Shown in pieces: positions 1-9,008 of a DNA stretch of 64,000 bases. A model generated the notes under the pieces. That model ran no database searches. It saw only the letters and a list, made by a program, of their open reading frames with translations, and was not told the origin of the DNA. Numbering within the stretch: position 1 is the stretch's first letter; the number at the start of each line of letters is the position of its first letter. The stretch spans positions 1 to 64,000 of the forward strand of contig CANJPQ010000003.1 of assembly GCA_947476275.1 (NCBI GenBank), given 5' to 3'. This DNA comes from Fidelibacterota bacterium (GTDB lineage Bacteria; Pseudomonadota; Alphaproteobacteria; Rhodospirillales; Rhodospirillaceae). Made by a program: the position numbers and the translations under genes.

Positions 1-378
1 CGCCCAGGTGATCGGGTTGACCCCGGGCATCCGCGCCGCGAGCACGCGCACCTCGCCGCCGGGCATCTTGCCGCGCACCTCACCGGCCGCGGCGGTCCAG
101 GCCATCATGCCATCGGAACGCACGGCCACGTCGTCGGAATCACCTACGGGGCTATTGGCCACGATCTCCACACGCCCAGTCTTGGGGTCGATCTTGGAGA
201 TTGTCTGGCCGAGAAAACTCGCGGCGTAGAGGAAGCCATCCGGGCCGATGGAAAGGCCGTTGACCCCATGGAGAGGTCCGCCCGGGACGAGAATGCGGGT
301 CTCGGCGTCCGCTGGGTGAGTCCGCATAGCGACCGCCGCAATGCAAAACCCAATCCGCGCGGCACTTAAGGTCTTCAT
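1..378 (-). CDS. Exported SMP-30/gluconolactonase-like beta-propeller protein, 3' truncated by window edge
   Basis: The minus-strand frame is open from an ATG at 378 to the window start, giving 126 residues with no stop. The first about 25 residues are a signal peptide ending near HPADAE. The mature part reads like the first blades of an SMP-30/gluconolactonase or NHL-type propeller: HGVNGLSIGPDGFLYAASF, then KIDPKTGRVEIVA and SDDVAVRSDGMMAWT. Family members are calcium-dependent lactonases or sugar-acid binding proteins; the metal ligands lie beyond the visible part, so the substrate cannot be named. It is divergent from the TonB receptor at 579. The fold is likely, the function only inferred. 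Confidence 0.7.
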   Translation of the reverse strand, partial: MKTLSAARIGFCIAAVAMRTHPADAETRILVPGGPLHGVNGLSIGPDGFLYAASFLGQTISKIDPKTGRVEIVANSPVGDSDDVAVRSDGMMAWTAAAGEVRGKMPGGEVRVLAARMPGVNPITWA

Positions 379-578
379 GCGCCGCCTCTCCATTCCAAGT
401 TGAAAGCCTAGGGCATGGTCCCTCATTTGCCTGAGGCACGCCAGGGCACGGTGTCCGCAATGTGAGCGCCGCCCCGCTATGCCTTTGCGACGCCGCATGG
501 GCACTCCTAGCCTTCGCAGATTGCTTAGATGCGGGCCTCTGCCGGGAGCGGAGCCCGCTTGTGGGGGGAATCGTCCAA

Positions 579-2909
579 ATGACTAGAAGGCACCTTTTTT
601 CGGCGACGTCCGTCCTGGCCGTGACGATGGGAATTCACGGCGCTTGGGCGCAAGGCCTCGAAGAGATCACCGTGACGGCGCGCAAGACCGAGGAATCCTT
701 GATGTCCGTGCCACTTTCGGTCACCGCTATCACCGCCAAGGATCTTGAGGATCGCGGCGTACGTGACCCATTGTTTGATGTGGCCACCTACACGCCGGGT
801 TTCACCTTTCAGAACCAGTCGGTCAATCGAAACGATCGCGGATTCAAAATCTTCATCGTTCGCGGCATTGTGCCGTCGTCGCCCAACGCCAATCGGCAGG
901 CGGCGACAATTTTCCTGGACGGTGCGCCGCTCAACGGGGGCAACATCAGCGGCATTACTGACATCGAGCGCGTGGAAGTGGTCAAAGGGCCTCAGAGTGC
1001 GTACTTCGGCCGCTCCACCTTCGCGGGTGCCGTCAACTTCGTCACGCGCGCCCCGGGGAACGACTATGCGGCGGCTGCCGATGCAAACGTCGCCGGCTAC
1101 GGCACTCACGACGTCTCCGTGTCGGGCGAAGGCCCGTTAATCAAGGACAAGTTGGCCGCTCGCGTTACGCTCCGCAGCTACCATACCCAGGGCCAGTATA
1201 CCAATCGCGAATTCCCCCAGGATCGCAAGCTCGGCGAACGCGACACCAAGTCGTTTTCAGTGGCCATTGGCGCGCATCCTACGGACAGTTTGTCCTTCAA
1301 GGGATTCGTAAATACGTGGGTGGATGACGACGGCCCGCCGGCGAATTCGGAATACCTGAATCTCCATTACAACTGCTCATTCCCCGGCGCGGCAACGGGC
1401 TATCGCTGCGGAGCGATCAGCGAGGCTCCTGAGAACACGCGCGTCCAGAACACGCAGCTGAGTCCGGCGGTGTTTCAATACCTGACGGGGGCGAAGGGGC
1501 CGGGTCCTTGGTTGTTCGGCCAGGATTTCATCACGCACCACGGCCTCAAGCGCCATGCGGTCCAGGCGAACCTGGGTTTCGACTACGATCTTGCAAACGG
1601 CTATGTCCTGAGCGGGAGCGGGTCCTACGACGACAACAAGTGGGCGTTTATTACCGACACCACATTCCGTGATACGCGTAACGTCCCGAATCCGAATTTT
1701 GGGGTGATTCCCGATGTGCTCCCCTACTTCCAGCGCAGCGCCGCCGGAGCAGAGGAAGATAGCGGCCAGTATGGAGAATTGCGCTTTACGTCTCCGCGTC
1801 AGGATCGCTTCAAGTGGATGGTGGGCGTCAATTACGCCTACCAGCGCAATGATCTCCTGACCAATGCATGGGGTGTCGCGGGTTATATCGGCGCCTCACC
1901 GCTGAGCGTCGCAACCAGCGACAACTACGGGGTATTCGCCTCCGCGACCTATGAACTTGGCGGTGGCCTTTCGATCATCGGCGAAGGTCGGATGCAATGG
2001 GACAAACTTCGCCAGGAACAGGTTGCGGCGAAATTCGTGGCCGCCGCCACCTACCGCGCATTCACGCCGCGCGTAATTCTCGATTACAAGCCAAACGACG
2101 ACTTGACGATTTATGCCTCCTACGCGGAAGGCACGCGCCCCGGCGAGTTTAACACCCAATTCTTCACGCTGACGGCTGCCCAACAGGCTCAAGTTCTGGC
2201 CGCGACCTCGGTGGGCTTGTCGGTGCCGGAAGAGCGCATGCGCATGGGTGAATTCGGGATCAAGGGCACCTTCCTCGAGAACCGGCTTCGCCTTCTGGCC
2301 GACGTGTACTACGGCAAGTGGAAGAACCGACACATCCCGAACCTGGTCCAGCTGCTGCGGCCAGATGGCAGTTTCCAGCAGACCATCGTCATCCAGAATA
2401 CCGGTGGTCAGACGGATCTTTGGGGCCTCGAAGTGGAAGGTGCGTTCCAGCCGACGCCGGAGCTGACCTTTGAGGGCACATTCAACATCGCGGCCTCGAA
2501 GATCAATCAGACCTATTGTACGGATTGCGCGACGATCACCGGGAATCCCCGCCCCGTTGGTACGCAATTGCCCTCTTATCCAAAGTACAAGGGCACTTTG
2601 TCGGCGACATATCGCAAGACTGTTTTCGGCGATGTGGCCGGCTACGTCCGCGCCGACTACATCTACACTGGGAAGATTTTCGACACGGAATCCAACGTTG
2701 CGTGGCTCATTCCGACGAGCAAGATCAATCTGCGCATCGGATTGGAGCGGAACAACACGCGCTTCGAGGTCTATGGCACGAACATTACCGACAACCGTGT
2801 CCCGACCGCCCTGCAGCGCGCGACGGATGGATTTACAGGCGGAAACGCGCTTTCTGTCAGTCTTGCTGAGAAGGCGACCTACGGATTGCGTCTGACTCAG
2901 AAATTCTAA
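579..2909 (+). CDS. TonB-dependent outer-membrane receptor
   Basis: A 776-residue TonB-dependent receptor that would move a ligand across the outer membrane using TonB-ExbBD energy. An upstream start at 462 is open, but ATG 579 begins a clean signal peptide (MTRRHLFSATSVLAVTMG to GAWAQ) and follows a G-rich ribosome site, so 579 is chosen. A TonB-box-like EEITVTAR lies just after the signal, then the plug domain with RVEVVKGPQSAYFGRSTFAG, then the 22-strand barrel ending in the typical C-terminal Phe (LTQKF). It is a paralogue of the convergent receptor at 2980-5358 (shared EEITVTARK, VPxSVTA, FLDGAP, GPQxAYFGR). No cognate gene names the ligand. Confidence 0.93.
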   Translation: MTRRHLFSATSVLAVTMGIHGAWAQGLEEITVTARKTEESLMSVPLSVTAITAKDLEDRGVRDPLFDVATYTPGFTFQNQSVNRNDRGFKIFIVRGIVPSSPNANRQAATIFLDGAPLNGGNISGITDIERVEVVKGPQSAYFGRSTFAGAVNFVTRAPGNDYAAAADANVAGYGTHDVSVSGEGPLIKDKLAARVTLRSYHTQGQYTNREFPQDRKLGERDTKSFSVAIGAHPTDSLSFKGFVNTWVDDDGPPANSEYLNLHYNCSFPGAATGYRCGAISEAPENTRVQNTQLSPAVFQYLTGAKGPGPWLFGQDFITHHGLKRHAVQANLGFDYDLANGYVLSGSGSYDDNKWAFITDTTFRDTRNVPNPNFGVIPDVLPYFQRSAAGAEEDSGQYGELRFTSPRQDRFKWMVGVNYAYQRNDLLTNAWGVAGYIGASPLSVATSDNYGVFASATYELGGGLSIIGEGRMQWDKLRQEQVAAKFVAAATYRAFTPRVILDYKPNDDLTIYASYAEGTRPGEFNTQFFTLTAAQQAQVLAATSVGLSVPEERMRMGEFGIKGTFLENRLRLLADVYYGKWKNRHIPNLVQLLRPDGSFQQTIVIQNTGGQTDLWGLEVEGAFQPTPELTFEGTFNIAASKINQTYCTDCATITGNPRPVGTQLPSYPKYKGTLSATYRKTVFGDVAGYVRADYIYTGKIFDTESNVAWLIPTSKINLRIGLERNNTRFEVYGTNITDNRVPTALQRATDGFTGGNALSVSLAEKATYGLRLTQKF

Positions 2910-2935
2910 CCGGCAATCGTACGATCAATAGAAAA

Positions 2936-2963
2936 AGCCCTCCGCGGTCTCCCGCGGAGGGCT
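2936..2963 (-). terminator. Rho-independent terminator between convergent TonB receptors
   Basis: A perfect 12-bp stem (AGCCCTCCGCGG / CCGCGGAGGGCT) with loop TCTC lies between the stops at 2909 and 2980. On the minus strand it is followed by TTTTTC, which suits the 2980-5358 gene; on the plus strand the T run is weaker, but the hairpin may serve both. Confidence 0.85.
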
Positions 2964-2979
2964 TCGTCGTTTTCGATCG

Positions 2980-5358
2980 TTAGAAGTTGTAGCTGGCGCG
3001 GACGCCCATGGTGCGGCGTTCTGGTAGCTGGCTTGTGATGGTCGTGCTCAGTGTTCCGAGAATCGTCAGGCGGTCGAACGTCGATGGCCCGGCGGACGCA
3101 GCGGTTTTATTGTCCGTCAAGTTGGTGACGTAGGCCTCGACCTTGGTGGACTTGGACTGCACGCCTGCGCGGAGGTGAAGGAGCGCGCGGGGACGGACCC
3201 ACGAGAAGTTAGCCTGGTCGGAGTACTTCTTGCCTTCGTAGATGAACTCCGGCCGCACGAACCAGTCAAACTCGCCTGCCAGAGGCGCGATATAGGTCGC
3301 GGAGAGGGAGCCCTTCGTCTGCGGGGCATATGGCAGGCTGCGGCCAACGATATTGTCCACGCCGGCGATATTTGTGCAGGCCGGGCACACGCCCTTCTCA
3401 AACTTCGTCGGGTTCCAGGAAAAGCTTGCCGACAGGTTCAGTTCGCGCGTTGCCTGGAAGGCGAATTCGGCCTCCACGCCGTGGAATTCCACTTGGCCGA
3501 GGTTGCCGGTGGCGGTGATGGCGTTGGCTACTCCGGTCCTCGGATCGACGATGCCTGCGCCCGCGGATATCTGAAGATCGTAGATCTTGCCGCGATACAC
3601 GCTGAGACCCAGCTGACCACGCCCGTCCCACAAGCGGGATTTTATTCCAAGTTCATAGTTGTCCAGATGCTCTTGCCTGACGAACAACTCGGCGTTGATG
3701 ATCTGCTTGAGTTGGTCGATTTCGCTTTGCGTTAGAGTCAGAAAACGCGAGTTAAAGGTTCCCGGACGATACCCGCGGGAAAAGAGCGCAAAGATGGTCG
3801 TGTCTTCGTTCGGCTTGTAGTCGATGGTGATGCGGGGTGAGAAGCTCTTGAAAACGTTGCTCAGTGCAGGCCCGTCGGTCTTGCTGAATGGCGTGGCGAC
3901 GAACACCAGCGGTACGCTGGTGATCTTGTCCCACTGGTAGCGCGCCTCGACCGAGAGTGTAAATTGCTTGGTCAGGTCGTAATAGGCGCCGCCGAAAACG
4001 GCCGGGGTCTGCACCAGAGTTTTGCCGCTGCTCGAAGGTACGGCTCGGATACCGGTGACGGAATCGCCGTAGACGTAGGAATTGTTTGCGTCGCCATTGA
4101 CGTAGCTTGCGCCGCCGGAGAATCGGAAGCGATTCTTCTGGTCCGACGTCAGGCGCGCCTCAAGCGACCAATCCCGCGCGTAGCGGTCGATATTGGTCTC
4201 TTCGTTTACCGTCGGTCGTCCACCGCGGGCGATATTGGCCGCGGAATTGGGAATGCCGCGTGTGTCTCGCGCATCTTCATCCGAAATCAGGCTCGTTCTC
4301 GAATCGTGCCATGCTCCGATGGTGTTGAAGGTCATTCCGTCGGCGAAGTCGTAGTCGATGATGGCATGGGCCTGATACGAGTTTGTCGTGGAACCGTAGG
4401 TGTCGCGCAGCGGCGCACCAAAGAGGGAGCGGGGATATACCTGATCCCGCAGACGCTGATCGACGACGGTGTTGAAGCCGATCTTGCTAAGCGGGAAGTC
4501 CGGGAGCGCGCCGCAAAACCAAGTGCGGTTGGCGCCGCGCACGGCGCATGGGCGCTCCGGAATCAGGAAGGTGCCGCGTGCGTCCGGGCCATCGTCGAAC
4601 TTGAAGTAGCCGAAGTACGCGCGGACCTTCAGGCTGTCGGTCGGCGTGAAATTGAGCTGCGACGTGATCTGGCGCGTATTGCGGGTTCCCAGATCGCTGC
4701 CGTCGGCAAGGTTGATGTACTGCCCGCCCTTGTGTTCGATGCGGCCCGTTACGCGCGCACTAAGTCTGTCGCTGACTATCGGCCCTTCCAGAGCAAGCCC
4801 GGCGGTCTTGGAATCGTATTTGGCGTATTCAAGATCGATCTTGCCGCCGAAGGTATCGGAGGGTTGCTTGCTGACGATGTTCACAGCGCCGGCGTAGGTA
4901 TTGCGGCCGAAATAGGCCGCCTGCGGCCCGCGCAGGATCTCGACGCGGTCTACGTTAGCGAAGGTTCCGATGTCGCCGCCGCCCACGACCGGCGCGCCGT
5001 CCAGGAACACCAGCACCGCTTCACCGCTCGCGACGGTCGCGATAGCCAGGCCGCGCATGACATAGACGCGGGTGGCGCGGTCGGCGCGCAACTGGGCAAC
5101 CTGGTCCGAGAAGTAGAAGCTCGGCGTCAGTTTGGAGACGTCCTGGAAGTCCTTGACGTTGGCGTTCTGGAGCGCCGTGGCCGTCATGGCCGTGACCGAG
5201 ATAGGCACGCTCAGGATCGACTCTTCGCGCTTGCGCGCGGTAACGGTGATTTCCTCCAGGCGCAGGCCGTCGTTGGACTGCGCGTACGAAGGTTGCGCGG
5301 CGAGCGCGTAAGCGAATCCAGCAGCGCTGGACAGCAGAGCAACAGAAAGACGGCGCAT
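2980..5358 (-). CDS. TonB-dependent outer-membrane receptor
   Basis: A 792-residue TonB-dependent receptor with a Sec signal (cleavage near PSYAQS), a TonB-box-like LEEITVTARKREES, a plug domain with FLDGAPVVGGGDIG and RVEILRGPQAAYFGRNTYAG, and a beta-barrel ending RASYNF. It is convergent with, and similar along its length to, the receptor at 579, so the two look like diverged duplicates with perhaps related ligands. Downstream is a strong hairpin. Upstream (5359-5580) I see no clear operator. The substrate is unknown; the neighbouring exported enzymes suggest an organic nutrient rather than iron, but this is inference only. Confidence 0.93.
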   Translation of the reverse strand: MRRLSVALLSSAAGFAYALAAQPSYAQSNDGLRLEEITVTARKREESILSVPISVTAMTATALQNANVKDFQDVSKLTPSFYFSDQVAQLRADRATRVYVMRGLAIATVASGEAVLVFLDGAPVVGGGDIGTFANVDRVEILRGPQAAYFGRNTYAGAVNIVSKQPSDTFGGKIDLEYAKYDSKTAGLALEGPIVSDRLSARVTGRIEHKGGQYINLADGSDLGTRNTRQITSQLNFTPTDSLKVRAYFGYFKFDDGPDARGTFLIPERPCAVRGANRTWFCGALPDFPLSKIGFNTVVDQRLRDQVYPRSLFGAPLRDTYGSTTNSYQAHAIIDYDFADGMTFNTIGAWHDSRTSLISDEDARDTRGIPNSAANIARGGRPTVNEETNIDRYARDWSLEARLTSDQKNRFRFSGGASYVNGDANNSYVYGDSVTGIRAVPSSSGKTLVQTPAVFGGAYYDLTKQFTLSVEARYQWDKITSVPLVFVATPFSKTDGPALSNVFKSFSPRITIDYKPNEDTTIFALFSRGYRPGTFNSRFLTLTQSEIDQLKQIINAELFVRQEHLDNYELGIKSRLWDGRGQLGLSVYRGKIYDLQISAGAGIVDPRTGVANAITATGNLGQVEFHGVEAEFAFQATRELNLSASFSWNPTKFEKGVCPACTNIAGVDNIVGRSLPYAPQTKGSLSATYIAPLAGEFDWFVRPEFIYEGKKYSDQANFSWVRPRALLHLRAGVQSKSTKVEAYVTNLTDNKTAASAGPSTFDRLTILGTLSTTITSQLPERRTMGVRASYNF

Positions 5359-5580
5359 ATGATGCTTCCCCTAGAAGACGGCGTTCGACGCCCCACGCGC
5401 CGATGATCGGTGAGCCCACGCAACAGCGCCAGTGACTCAAACCGACAACGTCATGCGAAAGGGTCATATGCCGTGCCTGTGGCACGCTATGAGAATCTAG
5501 GGAGTGGCACGCAATGCGTTCACTTCAACGCGGTCCGGTGTCCCCGTTTTTTACGTGCTCAGGCCCCGAGTGCCCAACCG

Positions 5581-6123
5581 TCAGAAATTGACAGGCGCGC
5601 CGAATTCCTTGGGCGGCAACACGTTGTCGGGCCAGCCTTTCATCTTCTTGAGCGCGGTCCAGGGTTCCTTGAATCGCGCCTGGACGGTCATCAGCGGCTC
5701 GCTGCCCTTGCGGGCCGAGGTGTGGCCATCGCCCTGGGTATCGATCAGGACGAAGATGTCGCCGACCTTTCCGAGAGCGGTTTTCATGGTGCCGCCGGTC
5801 ACGCCGATCTCGAGCTCGCCCTGCATGATCATGGTAATCCCCCCCCAGAAACTGGAGGGATGGGCATCTTGCCAAGAAGGTGGAGGCGCGGGCGGGGTGA
5901 TGAAGCCGCGATACACCGGAACGGACGCGCCTGAGGTGAGCTCGCAAAGGTAGGACTTCATATCCTTGCCGGTATATACGCCCCAGATCTTGCCGGCATC
6001 TTCGGCGGCATGGGCCAGATCGAAATCACCTGCGATGGCGAGGGCGCCCAACCCGCCGACAAGCGCGCGGCGGGACGGGGAGAGGTGAGGGGAAACTGAT
6101 TTGTCGGACATGGCAGACCTCAT
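5581..6123 (-). CDS. Tat-exported cupin-like small protein (paralogue of next gene)
   Basis: A 180-residue protein starting at ATG 6123, which overlaps the upstream stop as ATGA and has AAGAAGGGG before it; a second ATG at 6111 is possible. The N-terminus has a Tat motif (SPSRRALVGG) and hydrophobic stretch ending at DLAHAAED. The mature part (IWGVYTGKDMKSYLCEL, GELEIGVTGG, GDIFVLIDTQGDGH, MKGWPDNVLPP) aligns along its length with the protein at 6120-6632, which has no signal. The pattern of short strands with GDIFVxID and GHT suggests a cupin/RmlC-like barrel, but I do not recognise the family with certainty. An exported copy and a cytosolic copy of one fold, translationally coupled, is unusual. 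Confidence 0.7.
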   Translation of the reverse strand: MRSAMSDKSVSPHLSPSRRALVGGLGALAIAGDFDLAHAAEDAGKIWGVYTGKDMKSYLCELTSGASVPVYRGFITPPAPPPSWQDAHPSSFWGGITMIMQGELEIGVTGGTMKTALGKVGDIFVLIDTQGDGHTSARKGSEPLMTVQARFKEPWTALKKMKGWPDNVLPPKEFGAPVNF

Positions 6124-6632
6124 TTCCCCTTCTTGAAGCGGCTGTAGTCGAAATTCGGATCGGGCTTGTCGCCCTCGTGGCGTCCGGTCTGTGGTCCGCC
6201 ACCCTGGTAGGTGTGCGGCGGCATCACATTGTCCGGCCAGCCCTTGAAGACCTTCTGCAGCACCGGCCACAGGCCTTCGACCGGATCGGAGAAGCGCATG
6301 TTGGCGGTCTGGAAGAGTTCGCCGCCGGCCGGATTATGGGTCGAGTGCCCATCGCCGTCGCAGTCGATGAACACGAAGATGTCGCCCTGCTTGCCGATGA
6401 TGCTGCGGGTTTTTCCGGCGGTGACGCCGAACTCGATCTGCCCGCGCAGCACCATGGTCATGCTGCCGTAGCCGGTGGAGACGTGCAGATCCTGCCAAGA
6501 GCCGTCCTGAGCGCGCGGCTTGCCAAAGTTAAGGCGGTAGAACGGCAGATCCGCCATCGCCTTGTCGTCGGCGAGCGTAAGGTCGCAGAAATACGCCTTG
6601 AGGTCTTTGCCGGTATAACAGCCGTATATCAT
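6120..6632 (-). CDS. Cupin-like small protein without signal peptide
   Basis: A 170-residue protein starting MIYGCYTGKDLKAYFCDL. It is the signal-less paralogue of 5581-6123: shared YTGKDxKxYxC, SMTMVLRGQIEFGVTAG, GDIFVFIDCDGDGHST and KGWPDNVMPP. The gene ends in an ATGA overlap with its partner, so the two are co-translated. Two conserved Cys and His residues could bind a metal, but I cannot assign a reaction. The C-terminus is a charged tail rich in Lys, Asp and Gly. The divergent neighbour at 6710 is a PhyH-type dioxygenase. Confidence 0.7.
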   Translation of the reverse strand: MIYGCYTGKDLKAYFCDLTLADDKAMADLPFYRLNFGKPRAQDGSWQDLHVSTGYGSMTMVLRGQIEFGVTAGKTRSIIGKQGDIFVFIDCDGDGHSTHNPAGGELFQTANMRFSDPVEGLWPVLQKVFKGWPDNVMPPHTYQGGGPQTGRHEGDKPDPNFDYSRFKKGK

Positions 6633-6709
6633 GCGGAGCCTCCCTCTTGGATCGTGTATTACGGCACAAACATGGGAGCCTGTCAGGACCCAAGCCCGGT
6701 TTGAACGCC

Positions 6710-7426
6710 ATGCGTACAGAACGCGAAGACTACACCCGCGATGGTGCAGCGATACTGCGCCGCGCCGTGCCCGCCGCGGCAGCGGAAGCTCTGGTGCCGA
6801 CGGCGCGGGCGGTCATCGTTGCTGCACTCGATGAGGCCGCCGACACAGGCTTTCCGCCGAACCTGAAGCAAATCTGGCGGCGCGAACCGATCTTCGAGCG
6901 GCTCGCATTTGCATCCGGTTTGGCTCGCCTGGTCGGCGATGTCATCGGCTCAAACAGCCTCACGCTCCTCATCGACCAGCTCTGGACCAAGGCGCCAAGA
7001 TCACGCCAACGCACCCGCTGGCACTATGACGAGGCCGCCTGGCCCGTGTCCGGCGAGATGCTGCCGTCGATCTGGATCGCGCTGACGCCCATCGCAGCGG
7101 AGAATTGCCTGCGGTTCGTCGCCGGCTCCCATCGCGCGCCGGCAACGGAAGGATTCACCGACTACGACGAACCGGCGCAAGCGGAAGGTGCGCGCTTCCT
7201 CGCATGGGACATGGCGCCGGGCGATGCGATTCTGTTCCATCCGCGCGCCTATCATGGCTGTCACGGCAACTCCGCCGATGAACGACGCATCGCTTACACC
7301 TTGCGCTGTGCGGGTGATGATATCCGCTACGATCCAGCGCGGGACTATATCGATGAGGGGCTGTCCTTCACCGGCTGCCGCGCGGGCGGGCCGCTCGACG
7401 GCCCGGCGTTTCCGAAGGTTCTTTAA
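6710..7426 (+). CDS. Phytanoyl-CoA dioxygenase (PhyH) family protein
   Basis: A 238-residue Fe(II)/2-oxoglutarate-dependent oxygenase of the PhyH family. The iron facial triad is visible as H105-x-D107 in RWHYDE and the distal His in GDAILFHPRAYHGCHGN (H182), with the 2-oxoglutarate-binding Arg in DERRIAYTLR. The frame is open upstream to 6647, but ATG 6710 (MRTEREDYTRDGAAIL) begins the family's usual N-terminus. Such enzymes hydroxylate small carboxylic or lipid-like substrates in the cytosol. Its stop overlaps the stop of the convergent CHRD gene. The substrate is unknown. Confidence 0.88.
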   Translation: MRTEREDYTRDGAAILRRAVPAAAAEALVPTARAVIVAALDEAADTGFPPNLKQIWRREPIFERLAFASGLARLVGDVIGSNSLTLLIDQLWTKAPRSRQRTRWHYDEAAWPVSGEMLPSIWIALTPIAAENCLRFVAGSHRAPATEGFTDYDEPAQAEGARFLAWDMAPGDAILFHPRAYHGCHGNSADERRIAYTLRCAGDDIRYDPARDYIDEGLSFTGCRAGGPLDGPAFPKVL

Positions 7427-7890
7427 GTGCGCGGCTTCTCGCGGATGCGATGAATCTGCCCGCGCAACTCGCCGTCATTCCACTTCGTCGTATGCAGGTT
7501 CACGTACATGCGGCCGGCGAGCAGATACTCGAGTTGGCCGTCATTGATGACGATCGAGCCCTTGATTGGGCTCTTCGCGGTGGCGGGTCCGAGTTCGAAT
7601 AACACGCCCGCGTTGGTGCCGGGCTTCTGCGGCCCGCGCACCACCGCTTGGGTCAGGGGCGTGGTGAGCTTGTCGAACGTCACGACCCAGCTGAACCTCA
7701 GCGTGGCCCGTTCCAGTGTGAATTCCGCATGCCCGGAGCCTGGGCTTTCGGTCGGTGCGCTTTGCTCGTCCGCCGAGAGGTCCGCCTCGAAGCGGATCGG
7801 CGCCGTTTCTTCCGGGGGCGCGGCTGCGGCGCACAGCGGAAACACGAATGCGGCCGTTGCCAGCGCCAGAGCACGTCGCGTGAAAGTCAT
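7423..7890 (-). CDS. Exported CHRD-domain protein
   Basis: A 155-residue exported protein. The chosen ATG 7890 gives a Tat-like signal (TFTRRALALATAAFV to CAAAAPPEE); an upstream start at 7935 would add 15 residues. The mature part is a single CHRD domain: strands around GHAEFTLERATLRFSWVVTF, a GTNAGVLFEL segment, then LLAGRMYVNLHTTKWNDGELRGQI, the typical closing motif with YVNxHT and GELRGQ. CHRD domains are extracellular beta folds of unknown chemistry. The stop codon overlaps that of the PhyH gene (7423-7426). Confidence 0.87.
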   Translation of the reverse strand: MTFTRRALALATAAFVFPLCAAAAPPEETAPIRFEADLSADEQSAPTESPGSGHAEFTLERATLRFSWVVTFDKLTTPLTQAVVRGPQKPGTNAGVLFELGPATAKSPIKGSIVINDGQLEYLLAGRMYVNLHTTKWNDGELRGQIHRIREKPRT

Positions 7891-7991
7891 CGTTGCCACC
7901 GTGCGAAGTAAGAATGTGAGTTTGAGAGATTGCACTTAACCGGCTCTTCTGCGTGCTGCAAAGGCAAAACGCATCTTTGAACGAATCGTGG

Positions 7992-8855
7992 TCATCGTGT
8001 CGTGCGGGCCTTCCTTGGCTGCACGAGCTTGGTCGGGGCGAGCACCGGCGGCACTTCGTCGCCCGCGCTGTCGAACAGCGCATCCAGGGATTCATCTTTC
8101 AGATTCCTGCCGATGTTTCTTGCTGTCGCGTTGATCAACGGCAGCACTTTCTCTACCGCGTCCTGCTGCGACACCGTGGCGCGGAACATCATCACTGAAA
8201 GGGCGCCGATCACCCGTTCGCCCACCATCACCGGGACTGCGATCGAGTAGCTCGCCATGGAGGCGAGCGAGCGGATTTCATAGCCCGTGCGCTGGATGCG
8301 CTGGGTCATCTTGGACAGCGCATCCTTCGACATGGTCCGTTCGGACCGGCCGGTGGAGGAGGGCGCGGCATAGTCTTTTACGCGATCCACCAGAATCTGC
8401 CGCGTTGCGGGATCGCAATAGGCGAGATACACGCGCCCAGCCGCGGTCCACATCAGGCTCACACGCCAGCCCGTGGAATACTTGTATTCCGTGAACGGGC
8501 TTTCGTAGTCCGTGGTGACCCGGTTGACGAGGTCGCAGCCGGACAACGTCAGGAACTTCACTGGCCATTTGATTTCCCGGCCGAGTTTCACCACCTCGGG
8601 GCGTACATGGGTCTCGATCCAACCCTGCTCCCGATATCCCATCGCAAGCGAGCGCACGCGCTCCGCCAGCCAGTAGTGCAGGGAGCCCTTGTCCTTGCGC
8701 AGGTAGCCCTGACGCCGCAGCGTCTCCAGGCTGCGGTAGGCGCTCCCGCGCGATAGCCCTGTGGCCACGCAAACCTCGCGCTGGGTCGCGCCGTTCTTGA
8801 CGTTCAGGAACTCCAGCACTGACAGGCAGCGTTCAACGGATTGGACGGACGTCAT
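7992..8855 (-). CDS. IclR-family transcriptional regulator
   Basis: A 287-residue IclR-type regulator from ATG 8855; an in-frame extension to 8975 lacks regulator sequence. The N-terminus MTSVQSVERCLSVLEFL starts the winged helix, with the recognition helix near LSRGSAYRSLETLRRQGYL. The effector domain follows (WPVKFLTLSG, SYSIAVPVMVGERVIGALSVM), with a Lys/Arg/Pro-rich tail. It is divergent from the operon at 9009-15493 and only 153 bp separate the starts, so that operon is the natural target. Two direct GTGGACC repeats (8863-8881) lie just upstream of its start. Confidence 0.92.
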   Translation of the reverse strand: MTSVQSVERCLSVLEFLNVKNGATQREVCVATGLSRGSAYRSLETLRRQGYLRKDKGSLHYWLAERVRSLAMGYREQGWIETHVRPEVVKLGREIKWPVKFLTLSGCDLVNRVTTDYESPFTEYKYSTGWRVSLMWTAAGRVYLAYCDPATRQILVDRVKDYAAPSSTGRSERTMSKDALSKMTQRIQRTGYEIRSLASMASYSIAVPVMVGERVIGALSVMMFRATVSQQDAVEKVLPLINATARNIGRNLKDESLDALFDSAGDEVPPVLAPTKLVQPRKARTTR

Positions 8856-8862
8856 GGCCTGC

Positions 8863-8881
8863 GTGGACCAAATAGTGGACC
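8863..8881. promoter_or_regulatory. Putative IclR operator (direct GTGGACC repeats)
   Basis: GTGGACC occurs at 8863-8869 and again at 8875-8881, 12 bp apart, between the divergent IclR gene and the 9009 operon. The same core with trailing AA occurs upstream of two other IclR genes in the window (22454 and 28904), which supports a regulatory role. Confidence 0.5.
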
Positions 8882-9008
8882 CGGTGACCCTATCATAACC
8901 CTGGAACGCATTGCGTTCACGCATCCGGATTCTGTGGAGGCGGACGGTGGGCAGGCGGAAAGTATCGTGCCACAAATGGCCTCACTTTGGAGAGGCGAGG
9001 GAAGAGCC

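Noticed and set aside
3964-5406. 480-codon open frame on the plus strand opposite the TonB receptor
   Set aside because: It is antisense to a clear receptor gene; its Arg/Ala/Val-rich sequence has no domain and follows from the GC-rich third positions of the real gene.
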